DNA of 64,000 bases from Actinomycetes bacterium (GCA_024637115.1 JAGXFU010000012.1:1-64000), one strand, 5' to 3'; counted from the stretch's first letter, positions 1 to 9,987 are shown. Notes: a model not told the origin generated them from the letters alone. A program made the numbers and translations.

Positions 1-195
1 TCCTGCAACCGCGGCTCCATCGGTATCCTCGGTGACCGCGACCACGAGAACTTGATCAAGTGCTGTCTCGCCGCTCGGCGGGTCAAGCACTCCAGTGCCA
101 GCGAGAACTGTGACCACTGCGAGAACCACTGCGAGAATCCCCGCGAAGGCGCCCACCAGTAGCGAACGACCGACCGACACTCCGGCAGCCATCAT
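1..195 (-). CDS. Partial membrane-anchored protein, 3' end outside window
   Basis: The first 65 codons are visible and the gene runs off the left edge. It starts at ATG-ATG, whose middle TGA is the stop codon of the upstream amidase (ATGA-type overlap), with GGGAG just upstream. The two genes are therefore probably translationally coupled. Residues about 10-34 form one hydrophobic segment (LLVGAFAGILAVVLAVVTVL), followed by an extracellular-looking stretch and a beta-strand-like run (QVLVVAVTED). The family is not recognisable from this much. A cell-envelope role is inferred only from the membrane anchor and the amidase neighbour; an LCP/LytR-like protein is one possibility. Confidence 0.7.
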   Translation of the reverse strand, partial: MMAAGVSVGRSLLVGAFAGILAVVLAVVTVLAGTGVLDPPSGETALDQVLVVAVTEDTDGAAVAG

Positions 196-1271
196 TGGCT
201 CCCTAGATATGCAAGAATCCCGTTCGCCATCCCCTGTGTCAGGCTGTCCTGATAGTGAGGACTCGCGAGCAGTTTGTCCTCAACCGTATTCGACATGAAT
301 CCGCACTCAACGAGAACCGCAGGTACCTCGGACCAGTTGAATCCGGCAATATCCCCCCTGGCGACCGTGCCTCGTGAAGACGCCCCGGTCGAGGAGACTG
401 TCGCATCCTGGATAAGACCCGCAGCCCTCTTGCTCTCGCCGGCAATCGGCCCGGTCCATTTGTTCTGCGCCGGAAAGAGCGTTGAAATGCCCGCGACAGA
501 CGAGTCGGTGCTGCCGTCGGCGTGGACTCGCACGAACAAGGATGCCCCTGCATCGTTGGCAATCTGGGCGCGCTCTGCGTTCGAGAGAGTCACGTCGTTG
601 GTGACTCGAGTCATGACGACCTGAATGCCACGGGCCTCCAAGCGTTGCTTGAGATTGATCGATATCTGCAGTGCAAGCTCAAATTCAGGAATCTTCGTTC
701 CTATGCCCGTTGTTCCACCAGTGACGCGCGGCTTCATCTCAGAGGCACCGGGTCCGATTGGCTCCTGAGCCAGATCTGAGCTCGACTGATGTCCCGGATC
801 GATGCACACCACGATGCCGGTTTGTGACAGTTCTGCTTTCGAACCCGCTGGGGCGGGAACACGTACCATCACTGAGCTTCCTTCAGAGACCAGTTCGCCG
901 GCAACGGGCTCCTGCATGGTGATACCACCAGAGCCGTCATCTGAAGTAGACCGATCATGGCGAATCTCAAGCAGCAGGCCCACGGCTTTGGCGATAACGG
1001 TTGCCTCGGTAACTGTCTTGCCGGTGAGCACGGGGACCTCGATGCTCGCGCTTTGCTCTGAGGATGCAAGGACCACCGGCGCAGAACTCTCGTAGGACTC
1101 GAGTGCTGAAACACGAGTGGTGTTCGAGTCCAGACTGTTCGCAGCGTCCGGTCGGGTAAGCGCAAAGGCGGCCGCAACCATAAGGACGGTGCCGAGCAGA
1201 ATCGCGGATACGACAACAGGACGGACGCTGCCGGCCGCTCGAGTTCTTCTATCGCTGCGTTTCATTGTCAT
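192..1271 (-). CDS. N-acetylmuramoyl-L-alanine amidase with PASTA domain
   Basis: Predicted zinc amidase that cuts the bond between N-acetylmuramic acid and the peptide stem of peptidoglycan, acting outside the membrane. From the ATG at 1271 (359 aa): a short basic N-terminus, one membrane segment at about 18-38 (signal anchor), a PASTA domain at about 78-140, and an amidase_3 domain at about 152-355. Zinc and catalytic landmarks are CIDPGH, a Glu in KIPEFELALQ, FVRVHADG and the catalytic Glu in VLVECGFMSN. A longer reading from 1382 would run through the tRNA-Ile gene and is rejected. The MTMKRS start has only a weak SD, and MKRS at 1265 is equally possible. PASTA domains bind muropeptides, so targeting to the wall is likely. 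Confidence 0.88.
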   Translation of the reverse strand: MTMKRSDRRTRAAGSVRPVVVSAILLGTVLMVAAAFALTRPDAANSLDSNTTRVSALESYESSAPVVLASSEQSASIEVPVLTGKTVTEATVIAKAVGLLLEIRHDRSTSDDGSGGITMQEPVAGELVSEGSSVMVRVPAPAGSKAELSQTGIVVCIDPGHQSSSDLAQEPIGPGASEMKPRVTGGTTGIGTKIPEFELALQISINLKQRLEARGIQVVMTRVTNDVTLSNAERAQIANDAGASLFVRVHADGSTDSSVAGISTLFPAQNKWTGPIAGESKRAAGLIQDATVSSTGASSRGTVARGDIAGFNWSEVPAVLVECGFMSNTVEDKLLASPHYQDSLTQGMANGILAYLGSQ

Positions 1272-1283
1272 GAGGATCGCTTT

Positions 1284-1358
1284 TGGTGGGCCCGGCAGGA
1301 TTCGAACCTGCAACCAAGGGATTATGAGTCCCCTGCTCCACCATTGAGCTACGGGCCC
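1284..1358 (-). tRNA. tRNA-Ile2 (CAT anticodon), CCA encoded
   Basis: Cloverleaf on the minus strand: the 7-bp acceptor GGGCCCG/CGGGCCC pairs perfectly, the anticodon stem GGGGA/TCCCT closes the loop CTCATAA, the T-arm is GTTCGAATC, and discriminator A plus CCA are encoded (1284-1287). CAT could be Met or Ile2. The arm sequences around the anticodon (GACTCATAATC...TTGGT) resemble bacterial ileX, whose C34 is changed to lysidine by TilS, rather than elongator Met. The assignment to Ile2 is by resemblance. Confidence 0.9.
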
Positions 1359-1519
1359 ACACTGGTTGGCGACATGCTGCAATCGCTTAGTCTAGCGCAA
1401 TCTGGCAAAAATGCAGTGACAAGCGCGACCGCTTGTCGAAGCATTCTCAAGATGCAGCACTCCGGGTTCGATTCTACTAGAACAGCCATGAACATTCTGG
1501 GGAGCAGGAGGAGACACGT

Positions 1520-1900
1520 ATGCTGCCGCGCGTTCTCGTTGTAGACGATGATCTCGAACTGCTCGACATGCTCCAGATGACCCTGAGCGAGCACGGTTTC
1601 GAGGTGTTCACGGCTTACGACGCCAAGAGCGCCCTCGAAGCGTGCATCCTGCACGCACCCGGCGTGGTACTCCTCGACATCGGTCTCCCGTACCGCGATG
1701 GCTTCTCCATCATGAAGGAATGGCGCTCCCTGGGACTCGAAGTGCCCATCGTTCTACATACCGCATACAACACGCTCGATGTCCGCGAACGTGCGTCAAC
1801 GAGCGGTGCACTCGACCTCGTATTCAAGCCGAGTCTACCGTCGGTTCTCGCGACCAAACTGCAGTTCGCACTCGCAGCCACGACGCAATCACCCGTCTGA
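1520..1900 (+). CDS. Single-domain response regulator receiver
   Basis: CheY-like protein of 126 aa with no output domain. The acidic pair DDD lies at 9-11, the phospho-acceptor Asp53 is in VVLLDIGLP, a Thr follows strand 4 (VLHTAYNT) and the conserved Lys is in VFKPS. GGAGGAG sits about 8 nt before the ATG. It lies head-to-tail with tRNA-Asn and a receiver-HD-GYP gene on an otherwise minus-strand stretch. The cognate kinase and target are not in the window. It may hand signals to the downstream HD-GYP protein or to motility/polarity proteins, but that is only positional inference. Confidence 0.85.
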   Translation: MLPRVLVVDDDLELLDMLQMTLSEHGFEVFTAYDAKSALEACILHAPGVVLLDIGLPYRDGFSIMKEWRSLGLEVPIVLHTAYNTLDVRERASTSGALDLVFKPSLPSVLATKLQFALAATTQSPV

Positions 1901-1922
1901 ACGAGAACCTCCGCCGCACACC

Positions 1923-1951
1923 TTGCTTGCCACACCCACCTTCCGTATAAT
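1923..1951 (+). promoter_or_regulatory. Candidate sigma-70 promoter for tRNA-Asn
   Basis: TTGCTT (-35), a 17-nt spacer and a perfect TATAAT (-10, 1946-1951) lie about 36 nt before the tRNA-Asn gene. This is a near-consensus housekeeping promoter. Confidence 0.65.
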
Positions 1952-1987
1952 CCTCAATCGCGTCCCGCTTGGTCGGGAATGCAGTAT

Positions 1988-2063
1988 TCCTCGGTAGCTC
2001 AATTGGCAGAGCATCCGGCTGTTAACCGGAGGGTTGTAGGTTCGAGTCCTACCCGAGGAGCCA
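1988..2063 (+). tRNA. tRNA-Asn (GTT), CCA encoded
   Basis: Acceptor TCCTCGG pairs with CCGAGGA (2053-2059). The D-arm is AGCTCAATTGGCAGAGC, the anticodon stem is CCGGC/ACCGG-type around CTGTTAA with anticodon GTT, the T-loop is TTCGAGTCC, discriminator G and encoded CCA follow. Confidence 0.96.
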
Positions 2064-2072
2064 GAATTCATC

Positions 2073-2097
2073 GAAACCGCCCGCACAGGGCGGTTTC
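2073..2097 (+). terminator. Intrinsic terminator after tRNA-Asn
   Basis: Perfect 10-bp stem (GAAACCGCCC / GGGCGGTTTC) with a 5-nt loop, 10 nt after the tRNA 3' end, followed by TTCGTTT rather than a pure T-tract. Confidence 0.75.
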
Positions 2098-2176
2098 TTC
2101 GTTTGCGAGAGTCCTTCGGACGGGTACTGTTGAGTTGTAGACCTCGTATGCTCCTACGCACGAACGGACACACTCC

Positions 2177-3292
2177 ATGCATGTACTCGTCGCTGATGAT
2201 GATCAAGCCAGCCGATACTTGCTGACAACGCTCCTGCGCGGTGCCGGATACGAAGTCCTCGCCGCCAAGGATGGGCTGGAAGCGCTTGAGTTGGCCCGTA
2301 CGCACCCTCCGGATCTTATTGTCAGCGATATCCTCATGCCGGGCATGGACGGATACGCCTTGTGTTCCGAATGGCGAGCAGACCCTGAACTGAAAGACAT
2401 CCCGTTCGCGTTCTACTCAGCGAACTACACAGAGCCGGATGATGAGCGCTTTGCGCTCCACCTTGGAGCCGACCTCTTCCTCGTTAAGCCGCTGGATCCC
2501 ACAGAGCTCATGATGAAGATCGAGAGTCTGCTGATGCTCGCGAAACGTGACGACTTCTCTCCACATGAACCGGCGGTCGGTGAGCAGGAGATGCTCAAGG
2601 AATACAATGCCCGCCTCGTGAACAAATTGGAGCGACAACTCGAGGAGTCTCGTCGCACAAACGAAGAATTGGAAAGGACGGCAACCCGACTCAGGGAGAC
2701 CGTCGACGGGGCCGTCACCGCGATAGCGAAGATCGTAGAGGCTCGAGATCCGTATACGTTCGGGCATCAACAGCGTGTCTCGGCCCTGGCTGCCGCGATC
2801 GCTCGCGAGCTCGGCCTCATCAACGATGAGGTCGAGGGGATCCGCATAGCCGGATTGATTCATGATATCGGTAAGGTATATGTGCCTGCGGAGATACTGA
2901 GTAAGCCACGACGCCTCACCGATATCGAGTTCAGCATCGTCAAGATGCACCCACAGGTCGCCTATGACGTGCTCGCACCCATTGATTTCCCCTGGCCGAT
3001 CGCAGACTACATCATCCAGCACCACGAGCGCCTCGATGGAAGCGGGTATCCCAACGGTCTCACAGACAGCCAGATTCTGAGAGGTTCCAGGATCCTCGGC
3101 GTTGCCGACGTTGTCGAGGCGATGTCGTCTCATCGTCCATACAAGGTGGCCCTGGGAATCGATGCGGCATTGGATGAGATCACCGCGCACGCAGGCGAAC
3201 TCTACGACAAAGACGCCGCAGAAGCGTGTGTAACGGTATTCAGGGAGCGCGGGTTTACCCTCCCCGACTCAGGCATGCCCGGCGGCAACTAG
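2177..3292 (+). CDS. Response regulator with HD-GYP domain (cyclic-di-GMP phosphodiesterase type)
   Basis: 371 aa. Receiver domain at 1-120 with DDD at 7-9, phospho-Asp51 in LIVSDILMPGMDG and Lys in LVKPLDP. A Glu/Arg-rich coiled coil at about 130-172 links it to an HD-GYP domain at about 175-355. Metal-site landmarks are HQQRVSALA, LIHDIGK and HHERLDGSGYP, so the HD and GYP signatures are both complete. The family hydrolyses c-di-GMP in the cytoplasm; activity controlled by phosphorylation of the receiver is the family model. The ATG has no strong SD. No diguanylate cyclase (GGDEF) is in the window. Confidence 0.9.
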   Translation: MHVLVADDDQASRYLLTTLLRGAGYEVLAAKDGLEALELARTHPPDLIVSDILMPGMDGYALCSEWRADPELKDIPFAFYSANYTEPDDERFALHLGADLFLVKPLDPTELMMKIESLLMLAKRDDFSPHEPAVGEQEMLKEYNARLVNKLERQLEESRRTNEELERTATRLRETVDGAVTAIAKIVEARDPYTFGHQQRVSALAAAIARELGLINDEVEGIRIAGLIHDIGKVYVPAEILSKPRRLTDIEFSIVKMHPQVAYDVLAPIDFPWPIADYIIQHHERLDGSGYPNGLTDSQILRGSRILGVADVVEAMSSHRPYKVALGIDAALDEITAHAGELYDKDAAEACVTVFRERGFTLPDSGMPGGN

Positions 3293-3326
3293 CCCGTCAA
3301 CGGAAGTCCCGCGAAGCTGAGCGTGC

Positions 3327-4739
3327 CTACTCCAGATAGTCTTTGAGCTTGCTGGAACGCGAGGGATGACGCAGCTTGCACAGAGTCTTTGACTCTATCT
3401 GCCTGATGCGCTCACGCGTTACGCCGAACTCACGACCTACTTCCTCAAGGGTACGAGGATGCCCGTCAGTGAGCCCGAAACGAAGCTCTATGACTTTTCG
3501 CTCACGCTCAGAGAGTCCGTCGAGCACCTTCGAGAGCTGCTCTTGAAGCATCGAGAACGATGCCGCCTCCGGAGGAACGATCGCCTCACCATCTTCGATG
3601 AAGTCTCCGAGCTGGCTGTCCTCCTCCTCGCCGATAGGAGTCTCGAGTGAAACCGGCTCCTGGCTGATCTTGAGGATTTCCCGCACGCGGTCTGCGGTCA
3701 TCTCCATCTGATCGCCAATCTCTTCGGGCGAGGGCTCACGTCCCAGTTCTTGCAGGAGCTGGCGCTGTACGCGGATAAGTTTGTTGATGGTCTCAACCAT
3801 GTGTACCGGTATGCGAATGGTACGGGCCTGATCAGCGATTGCACGGGTGATGGCCTGTCGGATCCACCAGGTGGCATACGTCGAGAACTTGAAGCCCTTC
3901 GTGTAATCAAACTTCTCCACCGCACGAATGAGTCCCAGGTTCCCTTCCTGAATCAGGTCGAGGAACAACATGCCGCGCCCGACATAGCGCTTGGCAATCG
4001 AAACCACGAGACGCAGGTTCGCTTCAACGAGTTGCTGTTTCGCATCAAGGCCAACGCTCTCGATTCGACGCAGTCGACGCTTCTCAGCGCGGTCAATGGC
4101 CTTGCCGCGGCTCTCGAGCTCTTCGAGACGGTCCGTGGCCTCAAGACCCGCCTCGATCTTCATAGCAAGGTCGATCTCTTGCGCAGCGGTCAGCAAAGGC
4201 ACCTTGCCGATTTCCTTGAGATACATCCGTACCGGATCACCGGTCAGCGGTGCCAGACTCGTATCGGCGCGCTTCTTGGCTTTCTTCTTCTTGGGCTTCT
4301 CGGGTTTTGGCAGCGGAATGTCTATCTGCTCCTTCTCCGCCGGATCAACGTCGTCATCATCGAGATCGTCACCCGAGGAGTCGCCACCATCAGCGTCTGC
4401 AGGCTCCTCAAGCACGTCGATACCCGCGCCCTTGAATGAGGCGTAGATCGAATCAACCTGCTCGTCACTGAGATCCATATCACCGATCGTGCTCTGAATC
4501 TCTTCCTCGGTGAGATTGCCCTTCTTCTTGCCCATCTTGGTCAGCGTCTTGACCTCAGGCAGCTGAAGCTCTTCGGCAACGGCGCTCTTCTTAGAGCCCT
4601 TCGGCTTGGGCTTTGCCCCCGCCGCGGCACGCGTCTTGGGCTTCGTTGCCACCGGGGCCTTCTTTGCATCACTCACAGCCGCTTTCGCAGGCTTTGACTT
4701 CTTTGTATCCTGCTTCTTGGATTCAGCCTTGCCCGCCAC
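3327..4739 (-). CDS. rpoD: Primary sigma factor RpoD (sigma-70/SigA)
   Basis: 470 aa, directing RNA polymerase to housekeeping promoters. Region 1.2 begins near 166 ([17 protein letters not shown]). Regions 2.1-2.4 include the core-binding and -10 reading segments [20 protein letters not shown] and [12 protein letters not shown]. Region 3 follows, and region 4 ends with the [24 protein letters not shown], the -35 reader. The first ~75 residues are Ala/Lys/Pro-rich, followed by a region-1.1-like helical stretch and an Asp/Glu-rich then Lys-rich linker (about 115-160). The start is GTG at 4739, 1 nt after the dnaG stop, so dnaG-rpoD are co-transcribed and probably coupled. TAGAAT/TATAAT boxes elsewhere in the window fit this factor. 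Confidence 0.97.
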   Translation of the reverse strand: MAGKAESKKQDTKKSKPAKAAVSDAKKAPVATKPKTRAAAGAKPKPKGSKKSAVAEELQLPEVKTLTKMGKKKGNLTEEEIQSTIGDMDLSDEQVDSIYASFKGAGIDVLEEPADADGGDSSGDDLDDDDVDPAEKEQIDIPLPKPEKPKKKKAKKRADTSLAPLTGDPVRMYLKEIGKVPLLTAAQEIDLAMKIEAGLEATDRLEELESRGKAIDRAEKRRLRRIESVGLDAKQQLVEANLRLVVSIAKRYVGRGMLFLDLIQEGNLGLIRAVEKFDYTKGFKFSTYATWWIRQAITRAIADQARTIRIPVHMVETINKLIRVQRQLLQELGREPSPEEIGDQMEMTADRVREILKISQEPVSLETPIGEEEDSQLGDFIEDGEAIVPPEAASFSMLQEQLSKVLDGLSERERKVIELRFGLTDGHPRTLEEVGREFGVTRERIRQIESKTLCKLRHPSRSSKLKDYLE

Positions 4740-4740
4740 G

Positions 4741-6591
4741 CTATCCCCACACTTTCATGTCGTCGTCGGGTTCCGTCTCGCCAAAACGCATCTTGCCTAG
4801 GCGCAATTCGAGCACGCTTCTCTCTTTGAATATGTCGTCATACGCCGCGCGATCCTTGACCGCATCAAGCGTACTCATTTCAGCCTTCTTCTCACTGATT
4901 AGGCGTTCGAGGGCAAACTCCTTGAGTTTGTGCACGAGTTCGCGAGCATCAGAGTCTACATCTTCGTTCCCCGCCGCGTCCACGAGCAACCCACTCAAGA
5001 GCTGCGCGAGTGCAGGTTCAGATGACTCGAGTGCCATCACAACGGCGTCGCCCGGGGTCTCTCCGGCCTCGATCAGTCTGAAAAGGAGGTCGCTCGTTGC
5101 GGGATCATCAACGAGTCCAGCATCAAGCAATCCCCGTGCCTTTGTGCGAAGCGCGGGATGAGCAGCGATCAGCCCCACGAGCGAGCGCTGTGCACGCTCG
5201 GGTGGTCCCAGCTTGACCGGACGCTTCACAGGGGCGTTGGCGGACGGCGAATCAGACGTCCGTGCGTCACCCATGACATAGGCCGGCTTGGCATGTTCCA
5301 CAGCCGAGAGAACGGTCTGGTCGCTCGTTCTCAAGAATTGAGCCACGTACGCAACGTACTCCTCGCCCAAGAACGTGCCCCTCACCGTTGCCAGAACCGA
5401 AGCTGCGTCCGCAAGTGCGCGTGCGCGTCCCTCGGCCGCCTTCAGGTCGTGAGTAGCCATCCTACGATCGAGCACGAACTGCATCAGTGGTGTAGCCGAC
5501 TCAACGATCTCCTTCATGGCCTCTGCACCCGCCGAGGAAACATAGTCGGCCGGGTCTTTGCCATCGGGAACGACTGCTACCGCCAACTCGATGGCCGTAC
5601 CCCCGGACGGGGCAATCGATAAGTCAATGAACTCAGCAGCGCGCTCCGCCGCGCGCAGCCCGGCCTCGTCAGCGTCAAACAGGTAGACGATCTTTGAAGC
5701 GAAGCGACCCAACAACTTGACGTGATCGCGTGTAAGCGCGGTTCCCAGGGTTGCCACCACGTTCTCGATTCCTGCTTCATGCAGGGCGATGACATCGGTG
5801 TAGCCTTCTACAACGATGGCATGACGGCTCGTCACGATTGAGTTCTTGGCACGATCGATCGCGTACATGTTGCGCGACTTGTGAAAGACGGGCGTCTCCT
5901 GAGTATTGAGATACTTGGGCTCTCCGGAACCGATCACGCGTCCGCCGAATCCCACAGCCCGTCCTGCAATATCGCGAATGGGGAACATGACACGTTCGTA
6001 GAAGCGATCCTTCAGTCGACCGTTGTCAGCGCGTAGAGCAACGTTCGCGTCGACCATCTCATCGGCAGTGAATCCCTCTCGCGTCAGATGCTGGACAAGG
6101 GCTCCTCGGCCGGGGGCAAAGCCCAACTCGAAGTGCTTTGCGACCTCACTACCGAATCCGCGATTCTTGAGATACTCACGAGCTGTCGTGGGTCCGGGAT
6201 CGGGCGCTGACAGCAACACCTTGTGATAGAACGCTGCTGTGGCGTCGACCGCCTGGGTGAGGCGATCACGGTAGCTTCTGGGGATCGAAGACCCCTCTTC
6301 TCGAATCTCGACATTGGCGCGATCGGCGAGCAGGCGGACGGCGTCGGGGAACTCAAGGTGCTCGGAGCGCATCAAGAACCCGAAGGAGTCTCCACCCTCT
6401 CCGCACCCAAAGCAGTGCCAGAGTTGCGTTCCGGGATCGACTTTGAATGAAGGAGTCTTCTCGCCGTGGAAGGGGCAGAGCCCCCAGTAGAGGCGGCCCT
6501 TCTGCTTGAGTACAACCGATTCGGATATGAGTTGGACAACGTCGGTCGCATCGCGAACGCGTTGGACATCTTCGTCAGGGATACGACCCAC
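4741..6591 (-). CDS. dnaG: DNA primase DnaG
   Basis: Makes RNA primers for replication. From GTG at 6591 it has 616 aa: CHC2 zinc-binding domain ([11 protein letters not shown]... [13 protein letters not shown]), the catalytic core with Toprim motifs ([22 protein letters not shown]) and a C-terminal helicase-interaction region. The open frame extends upstream to an ATG at 6651, but GGAGAGGAGG lies 5-6 nt before the GTG, and the protein then starts [10 protein letters not shown] as primases usually do. Followed directly by rpoD, the classical macromolecular-synthesis pairing. A hairpin separates it from hppA. Confidence 0.95.
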   Translation of the reverse strand: MGRIPDEDVQRVRDATDVVQLISESVVLKQKGRLYWGLCPFHGEKTPSFKVDPGTQLWHCFGCGEGGDSFGFLMRSEHLEFPDAVRLLADRANVEIREEGSSIPRSYRDRLTQAVDATAAFYHKVLLSAPDPGPTTAREYLKNRGFGSEVAKHFELGFAPGRGALVQHLTREGFTADEMVDANVALRADNGRLKDRFYERVMFPIRDIAGRAVGFGGRVIGSGEPKYLNTQETPVFHKSRNMYAIDRAKNSIVTSRHAIVVEGYTDVIALHEAGIENVVATLGTALTRDHVKLLGRFASKIVYLFDADEAGLRAAERAAEFIDLSIAPSGGTAIELAVAVVPDGKDPADYVSSAGAEAMKEIVESATPLMQFVLDRRMATHDLKAAEGRARALADAASVLATVRGTFLGEEYVAYVAQFLRTSDQTVLSAVEHAKPAYVMGDARTSDSPSANAPVKRPVKLGPPERAQRSLVGLIAAHPALRTKARGLLDAGLVDDPATSDLLFRLIEAGETPGDAVVMALESSEPALAQLLSGLLVDAAGNEDVDSDARELVHKLKEFALERLISEKKAEMSTLDAVKDRAAYDDIFKERSVLELRLGKMRFGETEPDDDMKVWG

Positions 6592-6663
6592 GGCGACCTC
6601 CTCTCCTACTCTATCTCCCCCACCGAAAGCACCCGGGAACGGGTCCTCCAATAAACGACGAAC

Positions 6664-6691
6664 GCTCCCGGGGATTCAAACCCCCGGGAGC
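6664..6691 (-). terminator. Hairpin between hppA and dnaG, probable terminator
   Basis: Perfect 10-bp stem (GCTCCCGGGG / CCCCGGGAGC) with an 8-nt loop, 45 nt past the hppA stop. On the minus strand it is followed by GTTCGTCGTTTATT, a weak U-tract. It probably ends the hppA transcript. Confidence 0.6.
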
Positions 6692-6735
6692 CGCTCGTCA
6701 TGCACCGCCGCTTTCGCAGCGGAGAACGCTTGTAT

Positions 6736-8811
6736 CTAGCCGCCGTGAACTCTCTGGAACAGCGGAACGAACACAAGACTCACAACGGTCATGAGCTTGA
6801 TGAGAATGTTCATCGAAGGACCGGACGTATCCTTGAACGGATCGCCAACGGTGTCGCCAACGACAGCTGCCTTGTGAGCGTCAGAGCCCTTGCCGCCATG
6901 CGCACCGCCCTCGACGTACTTCTTGGCGTTGTCCCACGCACCACCGGCGTTGGACATGAATACAGCCATGAGGAAGCCCGTGACAAGTGCACCTGCAAGA
7001 AGACCGGCGAGCATATCAACGCTCACCATGCCTACCAGAAGCGGAACAGCAACGGCGATAGCGCCGGGAGCAATCATCTCTTTGAGCGCAGATGCCGTTG
7101 AGATATCGACACAGGCGGCGTAATCCGGCTTGCCGGTGCCTTCCATGATCCCGGCGATATCACGGAACTGACGGCGAACCTCGCCGATCATGGCGAAGGC
7201 CGCACGACCTACCGCATTCATGGTGAGTGCGCCAAACAAGAACGGCAGCATGCCACCGACAAAGAGCCCGATGATGACCAGCGGGTTATCGAGTCCCATG
7301 TTCAGAGGAATCGCATTGGCCCCAGCGGTCAGGGTCTCGCGGAACGCCACAAAGAGGGCGAGAGCAGTGAGACCGGCTGAACCGATAGCGAAGCCCTTGG
7401 CGATCGCAGCGGTCGTGTTGCCGACTGAGTCGAGACCATCGGTGATCTTGCGGATGTCATCGCCCATGTGCGCCATCTCGGCGATACCACCGGCGTTGTC
7501 AGCCACAGGACCGTACGCGTCAACACCGACCGTGATGGCCGTGATAGACAGCATTCCGAGGGCAGCCAGAGCGATACCGTAGATACCGCCGCCTTCGACC
7601 GCACTCTCACCGCATGTGAAGCTCACGAAAATCGCAGCCGAGACCACGAGAATCGGGAATGCCGTTGACATCATGCCGGTACCAAGACCAGCAATCAGGT
7701 TGGTTGCCGCACCGGTCTCGCTCGCTTCAGCGATCTTCTTGACCGGGCTGTAGTGATCACTCGTGTAGTACTCGGTGATCTTGCCGATCGACATGCCGGC
7801 AACGAGACCTGCAACGACGGCACCCAGGTACCACATAGCGTTGACGTCTGTACCCACGCGAGTCGACCAGTGATAGAAGAGCCATGCCATTGCCACGACC
7901 TCGAGACCAGCCGCAACATACGTGCCTTTGTTGAGGGCGTCGTGGAGGTTGGCTCCCTCTTTCGCACGAACAGCGAAGAGTCCGATGACAGACATGACAA
8001 TACCGAACGCAGCAATCAGCAGCGGGATGGTGACAGCGTACTGAAAGTCGATTCCAGAGCCCACGCCGTACCAGAGAGAGACGGCGAGAACCATTGGCGC
8101 AAGCATGGAACCCACGTAGCTCTCAAAGAGGTCCGCACCCATGCCCGCAACGTCGCCAACGTTGTCGCCAACGTTGTCAGCGATGACCGCAGGGTTGCGC
8201 GGATCATCCTCGGGAATACCGGCTTCGACCTTGCCTACAAGGTCGGCGCCGACGTCGGCGGCCTTGGTATAGATACCGCCACCGACACGCGCAAACAGTG
8301 CGATCGAAGACGCACCCATCGCGAAGCCGTTGACGATCTCTGGGCGAGGATTGTCGCCTGTGATGATCATGAAGATCGCCCAGAGCGACAGACCGAACAG
8401 ACCGAACGACGCAACGGTGAGACCCATGGTCAGTCCGGAACGGAATGCGACATTGAGGGCACCTGCAACGCCCTTGGTAGCGGCCTGCGCAGTACGAGCA
8501 TTTGCGCGGGTCGCGATATGCATGCCAAAGAACCCGGCGGCGGCGGAGAGAAATGCGCCGGTCAGGAACGCGATGGCTGTCTCCCAGGTAACGGCTACTG
8601 CAAGAATCGCAGCAACCACGAGCGCGAAGATCGCGAGGATTCGGTACTCGCGCTTGAGAAACGCGAGTGCACCTTCCTGGATCGCCTGTGAGATTTCCTT
8701 CATCTTGTCCGTACCCTCATCCTGCTTGAGAACCCAGGACGCCAGATACAGCGCAACGCCGAAGCCGAACACAGCGGCAACGGGTGCCAACCATACAATC
8801 CATTCAGCCAT
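6736..8811 (-). CDS. hppA: K+-dependent membrane-bound pyrophosphatase (H+ or Na+ pump)
   Basis: Hydrolyses cytoplasmic PPi and uses the energy to pump H+ or Na+ out. It is an integral membrane protein with about 16 helices; 691 aa from the ATG at 8811 (the longer ATG at 8841 lacks a good SD, while GAGAGGG precedes MAEWIVWL). The PPi/Mg site is intact: [40 protein letters not shown] and [14 protein letters not shown]. The monovalent-cation determinant reads GNTTAA, with Ala where K+-independent enzymes have Lys, so K+ stimulation is expected. Na+ versus H+ transport cannot be settled by eye. It has its own promoter and a downstream hairpin. It pairs functionally with PPDK nearby in a PPi-based energy economy. 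Confidence 0.95.
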   Translation of the reverse strand: MAEWIVWLAPVAAVFGFGVALYLASWVLKQDEGTDKMKEISQAIQEGALAFLKREYRILAIFALVVAAILAVAVTWETAIAFLTGAFLSAAAGFFGMHIATRANARTAQAATKGVAGALNVAFRSGLTMGLTVASFGLFGLSLWAIFMIITGDNPRPEIVNGFAMGASSIALFARVGGGIYTKAADVGADLVGKVEAGIPEDDPRNPAVIADNVGDNVGDVAGMGADLFESYVGSMLAPMVLAVSLWYGVGSGIDFQYAVTIPLLIAAFGIVMSVIGLFAVRAKEGANLHDALNKGTYVAAGLEVVAMAWLFYHWSTRVGTDVNAMWYLGAVVAGLVAGMSIGKITEYYTSDHYSPVKKIAEASETGAATNLIAGLGTGMMSTAFPILVVSAAIFVSFTCGESAVEGGGIYGIALAALGMLSITAITVGVDAYGPVADNAGGIAEMAHMGDDIRKITDGLDSVGNTTAAIAKGFAIGSAGLTALALFVAFRETLTAGANAIPLNMGLDNPLVIIGLFVGGMLPFLFGALTMNAVGRAAFAMIGEVRRQFRDIAGIMEGTGKPDYAACVDISTASALKEMIAPGAIAVAVPLLVGMVSVDMLAGLLAGALVTGFLMAVFMSNAGGAWDNAKKYVEGGAHGGKGSDAHKAAVVGDTVGDPFKDTSGPSMNILIKLMTVVSLVFVPLFQRVHGG

Positions 8812-8862
8812 CAGAAATGACCCTCTCTTTCCGTCGAGCAATCGATGGCAATGCCTCGGGTG

Positions 8863-8891
8863 ATTCTATGCGAACACGATGTGTGCGGCAA
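8863..8891 (-). promoter_or_regulatory. Candidate sigma-70 promoter for hppA
   Basis: On the minus strand: TTGCCG (-35, 8886-8891), a 17-nt spacer and TAGAAT (-10, 8863-8868), about 50 nt before the hppA ATG in the dgt-hppA gap. Confidence 0.6.
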
Positions 8892-8942
8892 CAAAACGGC
8901 AACACATTCGCGCATATCTCCGACCGAAATCCCCGGTTGCAC

Positions 8943-9977
8943 TCAGAACAGCCATTTTCGCGGCATCACAATGCTCTCGAACTGACGCAGTGCAAAGCGG
9001 TCAGTCATCCCTGAGACATAGTCAGTCACAGCCTGTGGCAGCTCGGCGCTGGAGGCGGAACTGTACTCCTCCGGCATTGTGTCGGGATGCTCAAGGTAGT
9101 GATGGAACAACCTGTCGACAACGCCGAACGCTCTTGGTTCCTCGGCCTTTGCTTTACCTGAGAGGTACACATGCTCGAACAGCCATGAGCGCAACTCCAT
9201 CATTGCGTCCCACACGCGTGGTGACATGCGGATATCACTCGAGTCATGACTCGTTTCAATCAGATCCGTCACCATGGTCGTAATGCGCGCTCCGTGATGA
9301 TGCCCCAGCACCTCGGCCGGTCCCGGTGGCAACACGTCCTCGGTCAGCACACCGCCACGGATTGCATCATCGATATCGTGATTGATGTAGGCGATCCGAT
9401 CAGAGACGGCAACAATCCTGCCTTCAAGCGTCGCCGCCTGAAGTGAGCCGCTGTGATTGGCGATGCCGTCCCGCACTTCCCAGGTGAGATTCAGGCCCTT
9501 GCCCTCATACTCAAGCATCTCAACGACCCGCAGCGACTGGAGGTTGTGTTCATAGCGCTCGGGCGCCTCGGGATACTCCGACCGGATCGAATCGAGACAC
9601 GCAGTCAGCGCATCCTCGCCGATATGACCGAACGGTGTATGTCCAAGGTCGTGACCGAGCGCAATGGCCTCAGTCAAGTCCTCATTGAGTCTCAGAGCGC
9701 GCGCAATCGAGCGTGCTATTTGCGCGACCTCGAGCGTATGAGTCAGCCGTGACCTGTAGTGGTCGCCCTCAGGCGCAAGGAACACCTGTGTCTTGTGCGA
9801 GAGGCGCCGAAACGCCTTGCAGTGAATGATTCGATCACGATCACGCTGGTACTCAGTACGATAGGGATCAGGTTCGAGCGGGCTCACGCGTCCGCGGGTC
9901 GCAGCCGAGAACGCGGCGCGTTCCTGAAGGCGTGAGCGCTCCTCCTTCTCATACTGTTCTCGTCTGATGATAGTCAT
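8943..9977 (-). CDS. dgt: dGTPase-like HD-domain triphosphohydrolase
   Basis: 344 aa. Hydrolyses dNTPs to nucleoside and triphosphate in the family. Motifs: DRDRIIHCKAFRRLSHKTQVF at about 47-67, HTLEVAQIARSIARAL, the HD pair in GHDLGHTPFGHIGEDAL, and a C-terminal cap. The length fits the short deoxyguanosinetriphosphate triphosphohydrolase-like (type 2) group often found beside dnaG. It starts at ATG 9977, 10 nt after a small membrane-protein gene, without a clear SD. Substrate range in this short subfamily is often broader than dGTP, so the symbol is a family name. Confidence 0.9.
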   Translation of the reverse strand: MTIIRREQYEKEERSRLQERAAFSAATRGRVSPLEPDPYRTEYQRDRDRIIHCKAFRRLSHKTQVFLAPEGDHYRSRLTHTLEVAQIARSIARALRLNEDLTEAIALGHDLGHTPFGHIGEDALTACLDSIRSEYPEAPERYEHNLQSLRVVEMLEYEGKGLNLTWEVRDGIANHSGSLQAATLEGRIVAVSDRIAYINHDIDDAIRGGVLTEDVLPPGPAEVLGHHHGARITTMVTDLIETSHDSSDIRMSPRVWDAMMELRSWLFEHVYLSGKAKAEEPRAFGVVDRLFHHYLEHPDTMPEEYSSASSAELPQAVTDYVSGMTDRFALRQFESIVMPRKWLF

Positions 9978-9987
9978 GGTACGGAGT

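Noticed and set aside
95-624. Plus-strand reading frames of 67 and 116 codons
   Set aside because: They lie antisense to the truncated gene and the amidase, have no SD and resemble no protein.
1272-1382. Upstream extension of the amidase reading frame
   Set aside because: It translates straight through the tRNA-Ile2 gene; the protein with a proper signal anchor starts at 1271.
7753-8691. 312-codon plus-strand frame
   Set aside because: Mirror frame of hppA: composition is Arg/Asp/His-rich shadow sequence, and hppA coding is beyond doubt.
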